Shown here: piece after piece, positions 7,095 through 15,582 of the stretch | Position numbering within the stretch: the stretch's first letter is position 1 | How the letters are laid out: each line of letters begins with the position of its first letter | Source: CAZEER01 sp964511215 | GTDB lineage: Bacteria > Fidelibacterota > Marinisomatia > Marinisomatales > UBA1611 | Direction: 5' to 3' | DNA: 17,956 nucleotides | NCBI GenBank assembly: GCA_964511215.1 | Contig: CAZEER010000051.1 | Location: 1 to 17,956, forward strand | Made by a program: the position numbers and the translations under genes | Notes under the pieces: model-generated | Seen by the model: the letters and a program-made list of their open reading frames with translations, nothing else | What the model was told of the DNA's origin: nothing | Database searches by the model: none

Positions 7095-8206
7095 ATTTTC
7101 TTTTTTATCATTTTAGGTAGACTAATTAATAAATGTAATAAAAGACCTACACTCATAATTATACTTGAGATATAGGGGAATAACCTGCCATAGTTTTTCA
7201 CAACAGCCAGTACTGTTGTCTCTTTTTCTAGACCATCAATAAATGATGCTTGATAAAAGGTATACCCTCTATGTCTTAATGGTTCATTCATTTGGATAAG
7301 TACTCTTCGAGGTATTTTATCTTCTATTAAGTGAATTTCAGAACTATAGCTTTTTGCAATATTTGTACCAGGATGCATTACTTTTTTAAAATCTAATAAT
7401 TCAATTGAGAACGGTAAATTTCTTCGTTTTCGACGAAATTCTAAAAAATATCTTTTATCATCTATAATTAAAGTATCCTTTAACCCCTGTCCTAAAAAAG
7501 ACCCATATATTCCATCATCTTTATTATTACTTCCGGTAATTTTATAGATTAAACCTGGACGATTTTGTTCATTCTCTTTTTCTGGTAGTTTAGATAATAA
7601 AACAAATTCTCCAAGAAAACCTTTATATATAGAGTCAGCTGGCGATATTCTATTTTCAATTCTTACATTTTTTATATAACTAATTATATATATTTCAATG
7701 CCAAACTTTTTATAATTAATTGAATTACCATCTTTCAAAAGAGGTGCATCAAAAATGGTATACTCTAAGCTATCATCTAAAGAAGTATTCACTAATGCTA
7801 GTTCCATATCATGATAGTCATCAACATGACTTGCAACATTTCCTTCTTCAATGACCATATTACCTTCAGAACTAAAAGCTGCTGTAATGCCACCACCGAT
7901 TAATAAAAGTAATCCTCCCACATGAATAATTATTATTCCAATTTTTTTTATTTTCCATAAGTAATTTTTAAAAAAGCTCGAAAATAAATTGATTGTCATA
8001 ATTATTAAAACTAAACGACCCCCAGGTAGTGGTATTACATCTAAAAAAATAAAATAATAGGAGGAAAAATATTTCAACTGAGCAGCATAAAGACCAATGT
8101 CTTTTTGTGTAATTGTGCCAAAAAATACTAAAATCATTAACCAGATAAGTGTATAAACAAATACTTGTGGACTAGTAATAATTTGTAGTAGTCTCTTTAT
8201 CATCAT
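7091..8206 (-). CDS. resB: ResB-like cytochrome c biogenesis protein
   Basis: Partner of CcsA in System II cytochrome c maturation. The 371 residues show three N-terminal membrane segments (about 14-30, 63-78 and 90-111), a large extracytoplasmic domain, and one C-terminal membrane helix (about 343-363). Histidines H95 (IIHVGGLLLLIGG) and H358 lie in membrane segments, as expected for the haem-handling histidines of this family. The C-terminal part of the soluble domain, LRHRGYTFYQASF, is a characteristic ResB signature. It overlaps the upstream lipoprotein gene and the downstream ccsA by ATGA on both sides. ResB and CcsA are fused into one protein in some bacteria; here they are separate. 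Assignment is strong despite generally low conservation in the family. Confidence 0.88.
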   Translation of the reverse strand: MMIKRLLQIITSPQVFVYTLIWLMILVFFGTITQKDIGLYAAQLKYFSSYYFIFLDVIPLPGGRLVLIIMTINLFSSFFKNYLWKIKKIGIIIIHVGGLLLLIGGGITAAFSSEGNMVIEEGNVASHVDDYHDMELALVNTSLDDSLEYTIFDAPLLKDGNSINYKKFGIEIYIISYIKNVRIENRISPADSIYKGFLGEFVLLSKLPEKENEQNRPGLIYKITGSNNKDDGIYGSFLGQGLKDTLIIDDKRYFLEFRRKRRNLPFSIELLDFKKVMHPGTNIAKSYSSEIHLIEDKIPRRVLIQMNEPLRHRGYTFYQASFIDGLEKETTVLAVVKNYGRLFPYISSIIMSVGLLLHLLISLPKMIKKKI

Positions 8207-8763
8207 TTTCTCACCAGAGATAAACTCTCACAAAATTTAGTAAAATCAATTTCATTAGCTAATAAGCATTGAAATTCTGACATTAATTTTATAAAAATTG
8301 TTCTATCATCGAGTGTGTAAATTGCTGCTAAAATTGCTTTCTCTTCTTTTTGATGGTTAATCAGTTTAAAGAACAAAAATTGTCCTAATTCACCATTTTT
8401 TATTTGTGTTAAATCTGCTATTTCCTCTGATACTTTAGGACTTAAACCGATTTGTCCCAACCATCGATTCACATTAGAATTAATACTCCCACTTTTGCCA
8501 TCAAAACTGGTGATAGATAAGTCACCAAAACCATTTGTGCAAGGCACTCGAAAACTTACTAGTCTCATTGAATGCCCTGTAACTTCAATCCAATTATCAG
8601 GTTTTTCCCATTTTAAAATCAAATCATTATTTTTAATAATACTTTGTGCAACTGAATTTTCTTGCCTTTTTTTCGAGATACGATAAGTGCGGATATGATC
8701 ATCCGTATTACACGAAAAAGTAATAACTAAAAAAAATGAAATTAATAGATGATAATTAATCAA
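8203..8763 (-). CDS. Putative lipoprotein of unknown function in the cytochrome assembly operon
   Basis: A 186-residue protein with a hydrophobic N-terminus and a possible but non-canonical lipobox (TFSC, Cys18), so it is probably exported and lipid-anchored. The mature part contains WEKPDNWIE (about 52-60), an SFRVP strand, SITSFDG, and NVNRWLGQIGL at 97-107. From memory, similar proteins with an N-R-W-x-x-Q core occur as small lipoproteins near cytochrome or copper genes in other phyla, but I cannot name a characterised member. It starts with TTG at 8763 with no SD, so the exact start is uncertain; an in-frame upstream ATG is absent. It overlaps ResB by four bases. A role in apocytochrome or haem handling is only a guess from context. 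Confidence 0.6.
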   Translation of the reverse strand: MINYHLLISFFLVITFSCNTDDHIRTYRISKKRQENSVAQSIIKNNDLILKWEKPDNWIEVTGHSMRLVSFRVPCTNGFGDLSITSFDGKSGSINSNVNRWLGQIGLSPKVSEEIADLTQIKNGELGQFLFFKLINHQKEEKAILAAIYTLDDRTIFIKLMSEFQCLLANEIDFTKFCESLSLVRK

Positions 8764-8977
8764 AGAACACCGACTATTTATATTTAGGGATTTGCAACAA
8801 TTTAAGGATGCATTTCAAAATAATTTTAACAACGATAGTATTTTAATTTTTTTACATTCTTATTTTATTTGGATAATTTAAAATGGATTTTCATATTGAG
8901 TTTATCAATTTTCTTAGAATATTTTTAATTATAAATATTTAAAAATAAAGAAACTTTTTAAAAATAAATTTCACTTT
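8764..8977. other. AT-rich intergenic spacer
   Basis: A very AT-rich 214-bp spacer between the arylsulfotransferase-like gene and the lipoprotein gene. No open frame with coding character and no G+C-rich terminator stem was seen. It may contain the promoter of the lipoprotein-resB-ccsA operon, but too many AT hexamers fit to choose one. Confidence 0.5.
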
Positions 8978-10435
8978 TCATAATTCTATAATCTCTGCAA
9001 TAAGTAAGGATAAATCCTCAGCATCAATTATATTATCCTGGTTCATATCTCCATTATCGGAAAACGTGCTACTATTTAAAAGGATTTCACTTAATATAGT
9101 TACATCTATAATATCTAAAAAATAATCAGCATTCATATCACCCAAAATATGAGTAAAATAATTTGGTCTATATTTTTGTGCGCGGGCAGTATAACCATCT
9201 ATTCCTGACTCTAGTTGATGATAATAATCCCAGACAACTTGACCTGAATCAGTAATTTCAAATATATGCCGCTCTTGTGTTACTGTTACTATTGTATTAC
9301 CATTGGGCAATCGATAAGCCCCAGATTGAAAAAAAGAAAAAAAGGAATCATCATTACCGTATAACCAACAATAATTGTTAGGTCCGAATGCGCTATCAAT
9401 TGGTATATCATAATTGCCATCATCATTCAATGGAGTTATAATTTCTATTACGCTGGAATTTCCTAATGAATTATTTTGACCAGTTGTATCGGATGGATTA
9501 TTATTAAATATCAATAAGTGTCCTGTACCAGGATAGTTTTCATTAATCCAATTTACTCCATGCTGATCATTTAGCATTCTATTCCCTTCATTACCACGAT
9601 TATAATTCTGAGGATTACCCCATCTATATAATATGTCACCACCCATACTACTATTCCCGCCAGTATTAGAAGCAGCTTCCTCAGTAGAAGTACTGTGATC
9701 AATAATAAATATTTCATCGAGATGTCGTGATGAAAAAACAATCTGATCGAGTATAGGATTGTAGTCTATTGCATTAGTATGTAACCAGTCACCTTCATTT
9801 GGATTCGTAAACTCTCCCAAATTAATATCTACAAGCTCTGGATGCGCAGATGGTTCCCCAAAGTTCGGTAATGATGCATCTACATTTTGAATCAAATGAT
9901 CCCAAATATGCCATTCCCAAACAACTATTCCACTATCAAAACCAAATGGCTCAATTTCAACAATTTTCAATGGCCACATCTCATTTTCCACATTCACTCT
10001 ACCAAAATTTTGTGCCTCCTGCGCTGTTTTTTTTTCCCAACAAAGAACCAAAATATTCCCATTTTGTAAAGGTTCAAAATCATGATGAGGATGAAATAAG
10101 TAATCATTATAACTAAAATTCCATAACACACTTCCATCCCAATCAATTTTTTGAAATATCCCACCGATAGGTCCATGCGAATTACCAAAATAATGAAAAT
10201 CCGAGCGCATCTGAACCAAAATAGTTCTATCGGTTAGCAAATAGGGTGTCCCTACTAACCCTAGTGAATGCGTCCATATTTTTATAGGATTAAAATTATT
10301 ATTAATTAGATACGTTTGAGACTCACCTAAACCAAGTGAATTAGAAAAAAATGTCATCCCATTAAATACATCACTATAACCCCGATTAAAAAACATAAAA
10401 AATAATATAATAGATTTAGTTAGAAATCTATCCAT
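8978..10435 (-). CDS. Secreted arylsulfotransferase-like beta-propeller with dockerin-like tail
   Basis: A 485-residue protein of the arylsulfotransferase (ASST) superfamily, enzymes that move sulfate from one phenolic ester to another through a sulfo-histidine. Residues 1-21 look like a signal peptide. Propeller motifs are HHDFEPLQNGNILVL (about 117-131), DWLHTNAIDY with H219, SSRHLDEIFIID with R237, DQHGVNWI with H292, and LPNGNTIVTVTQ. Which histidine is catalytic cannot be fixed without alignment. The C-terminus carries two 30-residue-spaced dockerin-like calcium loops, GDMNADYFLDIID (from about 432) and GDMNQDNIIDAED (from about 462). It lies 16 bp after the molybdoenzyme gene, with only a weak GGA before the ATG. 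The family also contains members of unproven activity, so the reaction is tentative while the fold is well supported. Confidence 0.8.
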   Translation of the reverse strand: MDRFLTKSIILFFMFFNRGYSDVFNGMTFFSNSLGLGESQTYLINNNFNPIKIWTHSLGLVGTPYLLTDRTILVQMRSDFHYFGNSHGPIGGIFQKIDWDGSVLWNFSYNDYLFHPHHDFEPLQNGNILVLCWEKKTAQEAQNFGRVNVENEMWPLKIVEIEPFGFDSGIVVWEWHIWDHLIQNVDASLPNFGEPSAHPELVDINLGEFTNPNEGDWLHTNAIDYNPILDQIVFSSRHLDEIFIIDHSTSTEEAASNTGGNSSMGGDILYRWGNPQNYNRGNEGNRMLNDQHGVNWINENYPGTGHLLIFNNNPSDTTGQNNSLGNSSVIEIITPLNDDGNYDIPIDSAFGPNNYCWLYGNDDSFFSFFQSGAYRLPNGNTIVTVTQERHIFEITDSGQVVWDYYHQLESGIDGYTARAQKYRPNYFTHILGDMNADYFLDIIDVTILSEILLNSSTFSDNGDMNQDNIIDAEDLSLLIAEIIEL

Positions 10436-10451
10436 TAAAATAATTCCATGA

Positions 10452-13295
10452 TTATTTTTCTTTGTTTATATAAAATTGTTTTTTTGGTGGTGTCAATGGT
10501 CTACCCATCCAAAGTGGACGACGCAATCCATTTGGATGAGTTTCTTTATCTTTAGCTAATTTATTCCACTTCTTGAAGTGTTTGAATGACTTATTCGTAT
10601 CAACAAATATATCACCATATTTTTCGTCAATATTTGGTTTAGAGATACTGACTTTTTGTAACCAGCAGTGTGCTCCAGAAATCGGATCTGGATTCACCGC
10701 ATGTGTAATATTCTGATGGACCCCACCATCTCTCCACCATACCCTATTGGTATCAGGATCATTTGTTCTCCATGATTCTATGCCGTTTACCGTTTTCATC
10801 TTCCATTTTCCATCCCCCAGGTTTTTAATTTTAACTGTATTCGTCATAAAGCGATTACCTTCATCTTGTGGTCGTCGCCATCGGCCAATATGGTGAGAGC
10901 AGGCAACTACGCCTGGTTTTATAGCCTCTGTAACCCAGACCTTATCCACAAACCAACCAATCTCTGTTGAGATTTTTAATAGATCACCATTATCTACTCC
11001 AAACTGTTTTGCATCTTTATTATGAATCCAAATAGGATTACGATGAGCGATCTCAGCAAGCCATTTAGAATTTGCAGATCGTGAATGAATATGAGTAGGT
11101 AATCTGAAATTTGGAAGTAAAACATATTCATTTTTTTCATTATTCAATTTTTCTGGATGAATGTGACTCTTAATACGATATCCAGGAGTTGCATGTTCAG
11201 AATAACCAAAGTCTATCATAGTTTGCGAAAAAATCTCCTGACGTTTTGAAGGTGTTGGAAATCCAGTAACACATTTATCACCAACTTTTATGCCAATAAT
11301 TTTCCCATTTTTTTCAATTTGCCCATTTTGTTTAACACATTCTCCTGGCTCAATCTCTTTCATATTGTTGTTATAGATATTTTCATCAACCATAAAAGCA
11401 CCAAATTTGCGCATATACTCTAAAGGTGATAGCCCTTCATTTTTTGCCGCTTCCGGCAATCCTTCTGTGTGTTCAAAAATATATTGGTAATATTCATCAA
11501 TATTTATTTTTTGACCTTCTCTATATGGACTCATGAAATGTTCTCTAATACCTAAATCATTATCTCTATCAATGCGCCAAGAAAGTTCGATCCAAAATTC
11601 ATCTTCTTCCCATACTTCACCAGGATTTATTTCATATGTGAATTCAACTTCTTTTCCATCTCTTCGAGCCTTTTCTCTTAAAACTGGTTGACGGAATGCA
11701 ATCCATATACCAGCCTGTGTTTCATAAGAGTTGAGGTCATGCCTTTCAGACGCATGCCCCATAGGTAAAACATAGTCAGCAAAAAATGCTGTTTCATTCC
11801 AAGTTGGTGTCAGAGCAATATGACAGCCAATTTTTTCATTATCTGACAACATTTCTATCCAAGTAAAACCATCAGGATAAGTCCAAACAGGATTAAATAC
11901 TCTAGTAAAATATACATCTAGAGATCCGCGGTTATCTTTCAAAAGATGGGGTAAAATTTGACTCATCTCATAATGTGCAAGTGTATACTCTGTTGGCCAG
12001 TTTAATTCATTCCAAGCATCTGGACCAGGAGGTGAATCAAAAAAATCTGGATGGAACTTATTCCATGCACTTGGAGATGTCCCGCCTTCGGTTCCAACTG
12101 ATCCTGTTAAAATATTGAGTAAGTGAAGGGTACGTGCGACTTGCCATCCACCCAAATTGCCAATAGATGGGCCTCTCCATACATGAGTAGAAAGTCTACT
12201 CCCTGCTTGAGCAATCATTTTGGCAACTCTTATAATTTGGTCTACAGGAATTTGAGCTTCTTCAGCGGCATATTCTGGTGTGTATTCTATCCACTCTTCT
12301 TTCAATCGCTTTATAAATTGATCAAATTCTATCGGATCATCTGGATGAAGTTGTTTTAAGTAATCATCCCAGTTTACCCAATTCTCTAAATATTCTTTAT
12401 CATATAATTCTTGTTCTAGGATTATTTTTGCTATAGCCATAAAAACCGCTGACTCACTACCAGGGTAGGTTGGCAACCATTCATCAGCCATTGATGCAGT
12501 ATTTGAAAGTCTTGGGTCCATAACTATTAGCTTGGCTCCTTTCATCATTCCTTCCATTATACGCTGTGCATGAGGATTAAAATAATGACCCGTTTCTAGG
12601 TGGGACGAAGCTAGCAAAATTACTTTTGCGTTAGTATGATCAGGGCTAGGTCTATCATATTTATGCCACAAAGCATAACCTGTTCGAGCACCAGCTGAAC
12701 AAATATTTGTATGGGAGTTATGCCCATCCACCCCCCATGATTTTAATATTCTTTCTGCATAACCTTCATGACCTGGTCGCCCTACATGGTAAACCACACC
12801 ATCTTTTCTCTTGCGAATAGATGATGCAATCTTTCCAGAAATTTCATTAAGAGCCTGGTCCCAAGATATTTTTTTCCATTTACCCTCACCTCTTTTTCCA
12901 ACTCTCTTTAATGGATAGAGTATACGCTCAGTATCATTAATCTGATTAATTGTAGCTGGACCCTTAGCACAATTTCGGCCACGACTTCCAGGATGATGTG
13001 GGTTCCCTTCAAATTTGCGGACTTTATTAGAACTCTTATCAATATATGCTAATAATCCGCAAGCAGATTCACAGTTAAAACATGTTGTTGGCACAATGGA
13101 GTAATTTCGTTCCTTTTTATCAGGCCATGCCAGAGGATCTAATTCAGTAAAATCGTCCCATTCGCTAGGGTCAGGGTATTTATAAAGTTCTCGAGGACCT
13201 TTTAAAGGAGAATCCTGTGAAGAGCCCGATCTATCAGATATCTTAGGGATTAACCCTAGAGACTCTGAAAATGTTTCAATCCAACTACGTTTCAT
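10452..13295 (-). CDS. DMSO-reductase-family molybdopterin oxidoreductase, candidate SoeA-like
   Basis: A 947-residue bis-MGD molybdoenzyme. The N-terminal [4Fe-4S] site is bound by C72, C75, C79 and C109 (CFNCESAC ... NCAKG). C199 in NICSAG lies where the family places its molybdenum ligand, so a Cys-ligated centre is likely. There is no Tat signal: the protein begins MKRSWIETFS and runs into a polar leader, so it should stay in the cytoplasm. That separates it from Tat-exported PsrA, PhsA, TtrA and DmsA, and resembles cytoplasmic sulfite dehydrogenase SoeA in size and location. It starts 2 bp after the fused ferredoxin/NrfD gene, its evident electron partner and membrane anchor. The substrate is not proven; sulfite, polysulfide or thiosulfate, and other S or N oxides remain possible. 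Confidence 0.9.
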   Translation of the reverse strand: MKRSWIETFSESLGLIPKISDRSGSSQDSPLKGPRELYKYPDPSEWDDFTELDPLAWPDKKERNYSIVPTTCFNCESACGLLAYIDKSSNKVRKFEGNPHHPGSRGRNCAKGPATINQINDTERILYPLKRVGKRGEGKWKKISWDQALNEISGKIASSIRKRKDGVVYHVGRPGHEGYAERILKSWGVDGHNSHTNICSAGARTGYALWHKYDRPSPDHTNAKVILLASSHLETGHYFNPHAQRIMEGMMKGAKLIVMDPRLSNTASMADEWLPTYPGSESAVFMAIAKIILEQELYDKEYLENWVNWDDYLKQLHPDDPIEFDQFIKRLKEEWIEYTPEYAAEEAQIPVDQIIRVAKMIAQAGSRLSTHVWRGPSIGNLGGWQVARTLHLLNILTGSVGTEGGTSPSAWNKFHPDFFDSPPGPDAWNELNWPTEYTLAHYEMSQILPHLLKDNRGSLDVYFTRVFNPVWTYPDGFTWIEMLSDNEKIGCHIALTPTWNETAFFADYVLPMGHASERHDLNSYETQAGIWIAFRQPVLREKARRDGKEVEFTYEINPGEVWEEDEFWIELSWRIDRDNDLGIREHFMSPYREGQKINIDEYYQYIFEHTEGLPEAAKNEGLSPLEYMRKFGAFMVDENIYNNNMKEIEPGECVKQNGQIEKNGKIIGIKVGDKCVTGFPTPSKRQEIFSQTMIDFGYSEHATPGYRIKSHIHPEKLNNEKNEYVLLPNFRLPTHIHSRSANSKWLAEIAHRNPIWIHNKDAKQFGVDNGDLLKISTEIGWFVDKVWVTEAIKPGVVACSHHIGRWRRPQDEGNRFMTNTVKIKNLGDGKWKMKTVNGIESWRTNDPDTNRVWWRDGGVHQNITHAVNPDPISGAHCWLQKVSISKPNIDEKYGDIFVDTNKSFKHFKKWNKLAKDKETHPNGLRRPLWMGRPLTPPKKQFYINKEK

Positions 13296-13297
13296 AA

Positions 13298-14905
13298 TTA
13301 ACTCAATGGAATCATTTGTGGTACACGTATGCGAACGAATTCAGTCAAGAATATTCCAATCGTTGCACAAAGACCTGCAAAAGCTATTAGACTTGGATTC
13401 ATACTTATAAGGATTAATGGTAATACAGTACCAATCATAATACCAGCCCAAAAATATTTTGAATAATATCCCTTCAACATTAGGATAATTGCTTTTTTTG
13501 TATCAGGTGTATTATGAAATAAGAAGATTTCTTTAAGAATAAGGATAAGATTTAAACCAATAAGCACCAACATTGCTTTTACCATCAGAGTAGCCATTTC
13601 TGGAGCAATAATCATTATTGCCGTAGAACCTGAAATTAATGAATGAATAAGCATATGTATAGCATTTAGCCAAGCGGTTTGCCACAGATCCCTTGCCCTT
13701 GCTTGGGCAAAGAGAAAAGCCGTATATGTAGCACCCAGTACTGCAAAGATTGAAATAAAAATATCCAATAAAACCCAACTATTGTATCCATATAATATCA
13801 AAAATAGTTTTGCTGATACTAATCCTCCAAATATAGTAATAATATAGGCTCCACGAACTAGCCATGATTGCCATTGTGGACGTAGAAGTACATAAAGAAA
13901 TCGACTTGGTTTATCTAAATCTAAAATAAGAAGTAGTCCTGTTAATCCCATAAAAATTAATGTTGTAATAAGTCCTGTTAATTGCAATGATTTATCTAAA
14001 AATTCATTCATATATTGCAAAGCAGTTATCATAAGAATTGTTCCAGTAGCAATTGCTTTTGTCCATACGTAGGCCGGTACTTCCCATCCCCAAAGTACAC
14101 CTTTATTTGGAGAATCATATACTCTTCGTGTATTAGAGTCCACATCATTTTGAATTTCTTTTGCTACATTATCAATTGCTCGCTGATCAATTGATTCTCC
14201 TGATTGTGAAGCATTTTCCATTGCTAATTGTATAATTAAATTTTCAGTATTTGATTCCACTGCACGGTTTTCAGCATACTTTGCATAGTGCCCTACCCCT
14301 TTTGACTGTTCAGACCATACATAGTTTGAATTTGCTTCTGTTGCACCAGGATCTAGCATTTCCTTTGTTCCATTTATATAATACAGATTTGGGGAAGTCA
14401 TTTTTTCAGGCTTACGTGTCATAACTTTCTCATTTGATACAAGCTGAGAAATCTTAGATTTTGGATCACTCAAATCTCCAGAAATAATGGCCTCTACTGG
14501 ACAAACAATTACACATGCTGGTTCGTAACCACCATCTAAACGATGGGCGCAGTAATTACATTTTGCAGCAGTATGTGTATCAGGATCAATATATAATGCA
14601 TCATATGGGCAAGCTTGCATACATGACTTACAACCGATACAACGTTCATTATCAAAGTCAACTATACCATCCGATCTGTTATAGAGTGCAGTTGTTGGAC
14701 AAATTTCTACACAAGGTGCATCCATGCAATGATTACAGCGGTGGACTGAAAATTCACGAGTAGATTGAGGGAATTCACCTTTTTCAATGTATTTAACGTG
14801 AGTGCGGTTTACTCCAATGGGGATATCGTGCTCACTTTTGCATGCAACGGTGCATGCGTGGCAACCAATACACATCCGATTATCTATAACAAATCCGTAA
14901 TTCAT
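13298..14905 (-). CDS. Fused four-cluster ferredoxin and NrfD/PsrC-like membrane anchor
   Basis: A 535-residue fusion of the usual B and C subunits of a molybdoenzyme complex. Residues 1-140 hold sixteen cysteines in four groups (C12/15/18/22, C57/60/65/69, C89/92/95/99, C116/119/131/135) for four [4Fe-4S] clusters. A linker of about 135 residues follows, with the motif TRKPEKMTSPNLYYINGT. From about 275 to 530 comes a multi-helix NrfD-type quinone-interacting domain beginning GWEVPAYVWTKAIATG. No export signal is present, so the ferredoxin part faces the cytoplasm, matching the leaderless molybdenum subunit downstream. It is the first gene of a three-gene run, preceded by TTAATAG and no SD. 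The complex should exchange electrons between the molybdenum site and the quinone pool. Confidence 0.9.
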   Translation of the reverse strand: MNYGFVIDNRMCIGCHACTVACKSEHDIPIGVNRTHVKYIEKGEFPQSTREFSVHRCNHCMDAPCVEICPTTALYNRSDGIVDFDNERCIGCKSCMQACPYDALYIDPDTHTAAKCNYCAHRLDGGYEPACVIVCPVEAIISGDLSDPKSKISQLVSNEKVMTRKPEKMTSPNLYYINGTKEMLDPGATEANSNYVWSEQSKGVGHYAKYAENRAVESNTENLIIQLAMENASQSGESIDQRAIDNVAKEIQNDVDSNTRRVYDSPNKGVLWGWEVPAYVWTKAIATGTILMITALQYMNEFLDKSLQLTGLITTLIFMGLTGLLLILDLDKPSRFLYVLLRPQWQSWLVRGAYIITIFGGLVSAKLFLILYGYNSWVLLDIFISIFAVLGATYTAFLFAQARARDLWQTAWLNAIHMLIHSLISGSTAIMIIAPEMATLMVKAMLVLIGLNLILILKEIFLFHNTPDTKKAIILMLKGYYSKYFWAGIMIGTVLPLILISMNPSLIAFAGLCATIGIFLTEFVRIRVPQMIPLS

Positions 14906-14985
14906 CTATTAATTAATATTAAACACACTGAAAACTTACAAATCAATTAGGATGCAATTAACATTTCTAATATAGAAATTCACAT
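14906..14985. promoter_or_regulatory. Divergent promoter region between the Fe-S/NrfD gene and mobA
   Basis: This 80-bp AT-rich gap separates two divergent operons and must carry both promoters. For the minus strand, TTGATT and TTAATA with an 18-bp spacer are possible boxes. For the plus strand, TAATAT ends about 11 bases before the mobA ATG, so that mRNA may have almost no leader. A small palindrome, TTCTA-ATA-TAGAA (14966-14978), overlaps that box. Neither start codon has an SD. Confidence 0.35.
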
Positions 14986-15564
14986 ATGATTTCTGGTTCA
15001 GTTTTTATTTTAATAGGTGGTAAAAGCAAGCGTTTTGGATCTGTAAAGTGGCGCACAAAGATTAATGGTATATCAATTATTGACAATCTTTTAAATATAT
15101 GTAAGAATTTCCAACATGTACATTTAATTGGGAAAAATATACCCCTAGATGTAAATGAGAAAAATTTTATACAAGATATTCTAGATATCCGGGCCCCTAT
15201 TAATGGTTTATACACTGCTCTAGAATCATCGAATACTGAATGGGCATTTTTATTATCATCTGATTTACCATTGATGGTTGAAAAAGTATTGCTAGAACTA
15301 TGGGAAAATCGAAAACATGGAGCAGAGATTGTAATTCCCATTATCAATGGTGAATTACAGCCTACATGTGCTTTGTATAATAGAATACTGAAAAATAAAT
15401 GTTATGAAAAAATAAAAAATAATAAACTCAGTCTATTAGATTTTGTTAATGATGCAAATTATTATCCTCTCGACCTTACACACCAATCAGACTCATTCCT
15501 AAATATGAATACAAAAAATGATTTGAGAGTAGCAAAAAAAATACTAAGATTAAAAAAAGTTTAG
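14986..15564 (+). CDS. mobA: MobA-like molybdenum cofactor guanylyltransferase
   Basis: A 192-residue nucleotidyltransferase that links GMP to molybdopterin, making the MGD form used by DMSO-reductase-family enzymes. The family motifs are visible though degenerate: GGKSKRFG (11-18, for LAGGxSxRMG), PINGL (71-75), SSDLP with the metal-binding D93 (91-95), QPTCALY (125-131), and LNMNTKNDL (172-180). The PxxG-L and QPtcaLy motifs favour MobA over the cytidylyltransferase MocA that would serve the cox enzyme, but the two are close relatives. It is divergent from the molybdoenzyme operon and 18 bp upstream of the cysteine dioxygenase. The start ATG has no SD. Confidence 0.82.
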   Translation: MISGSVFILIGGKSKRFGSVKWRTKINGISIIDNLLNICKNFQHVHLIGKNIPLDVNEKNFIQDILDIRAPINGLYTALESSNTEWAFLLSSDLPLMVEKVLLELWENRKHGAEIVIPIINGELQPTCALYNRILKNKCYEKIKNNKLSLLDFVNDANYYPLDLTHQSDSFLNMNTKNDLRVAKKILRLKKV

Positions 15565-15582
15565 CTTATCAATACTCTTATT

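Noticed and set aside
8918..8939. AT-only inverted repeat AATATTT/AAATATT as a terminator
   Set aside because: Weak all-A/T stem in a very AT-rich spacer, expected by chance.
10452..13295. Calling the molybdoenzyme a polysulfide, thiosulfate or tetrathionate reductase
   Set aside because: Those enzymes normally carry a twin-arginine signal; none is present here. The family remains open, so no gene symbol was given.
14967..15347. 126-residue minus-strand open frame opposite mobA
   Set aside because: The plus strand carries clear MobA motifs over the same bases; the opposite translation is low-complexity Ser/Phe-rich and matches nothing I know.
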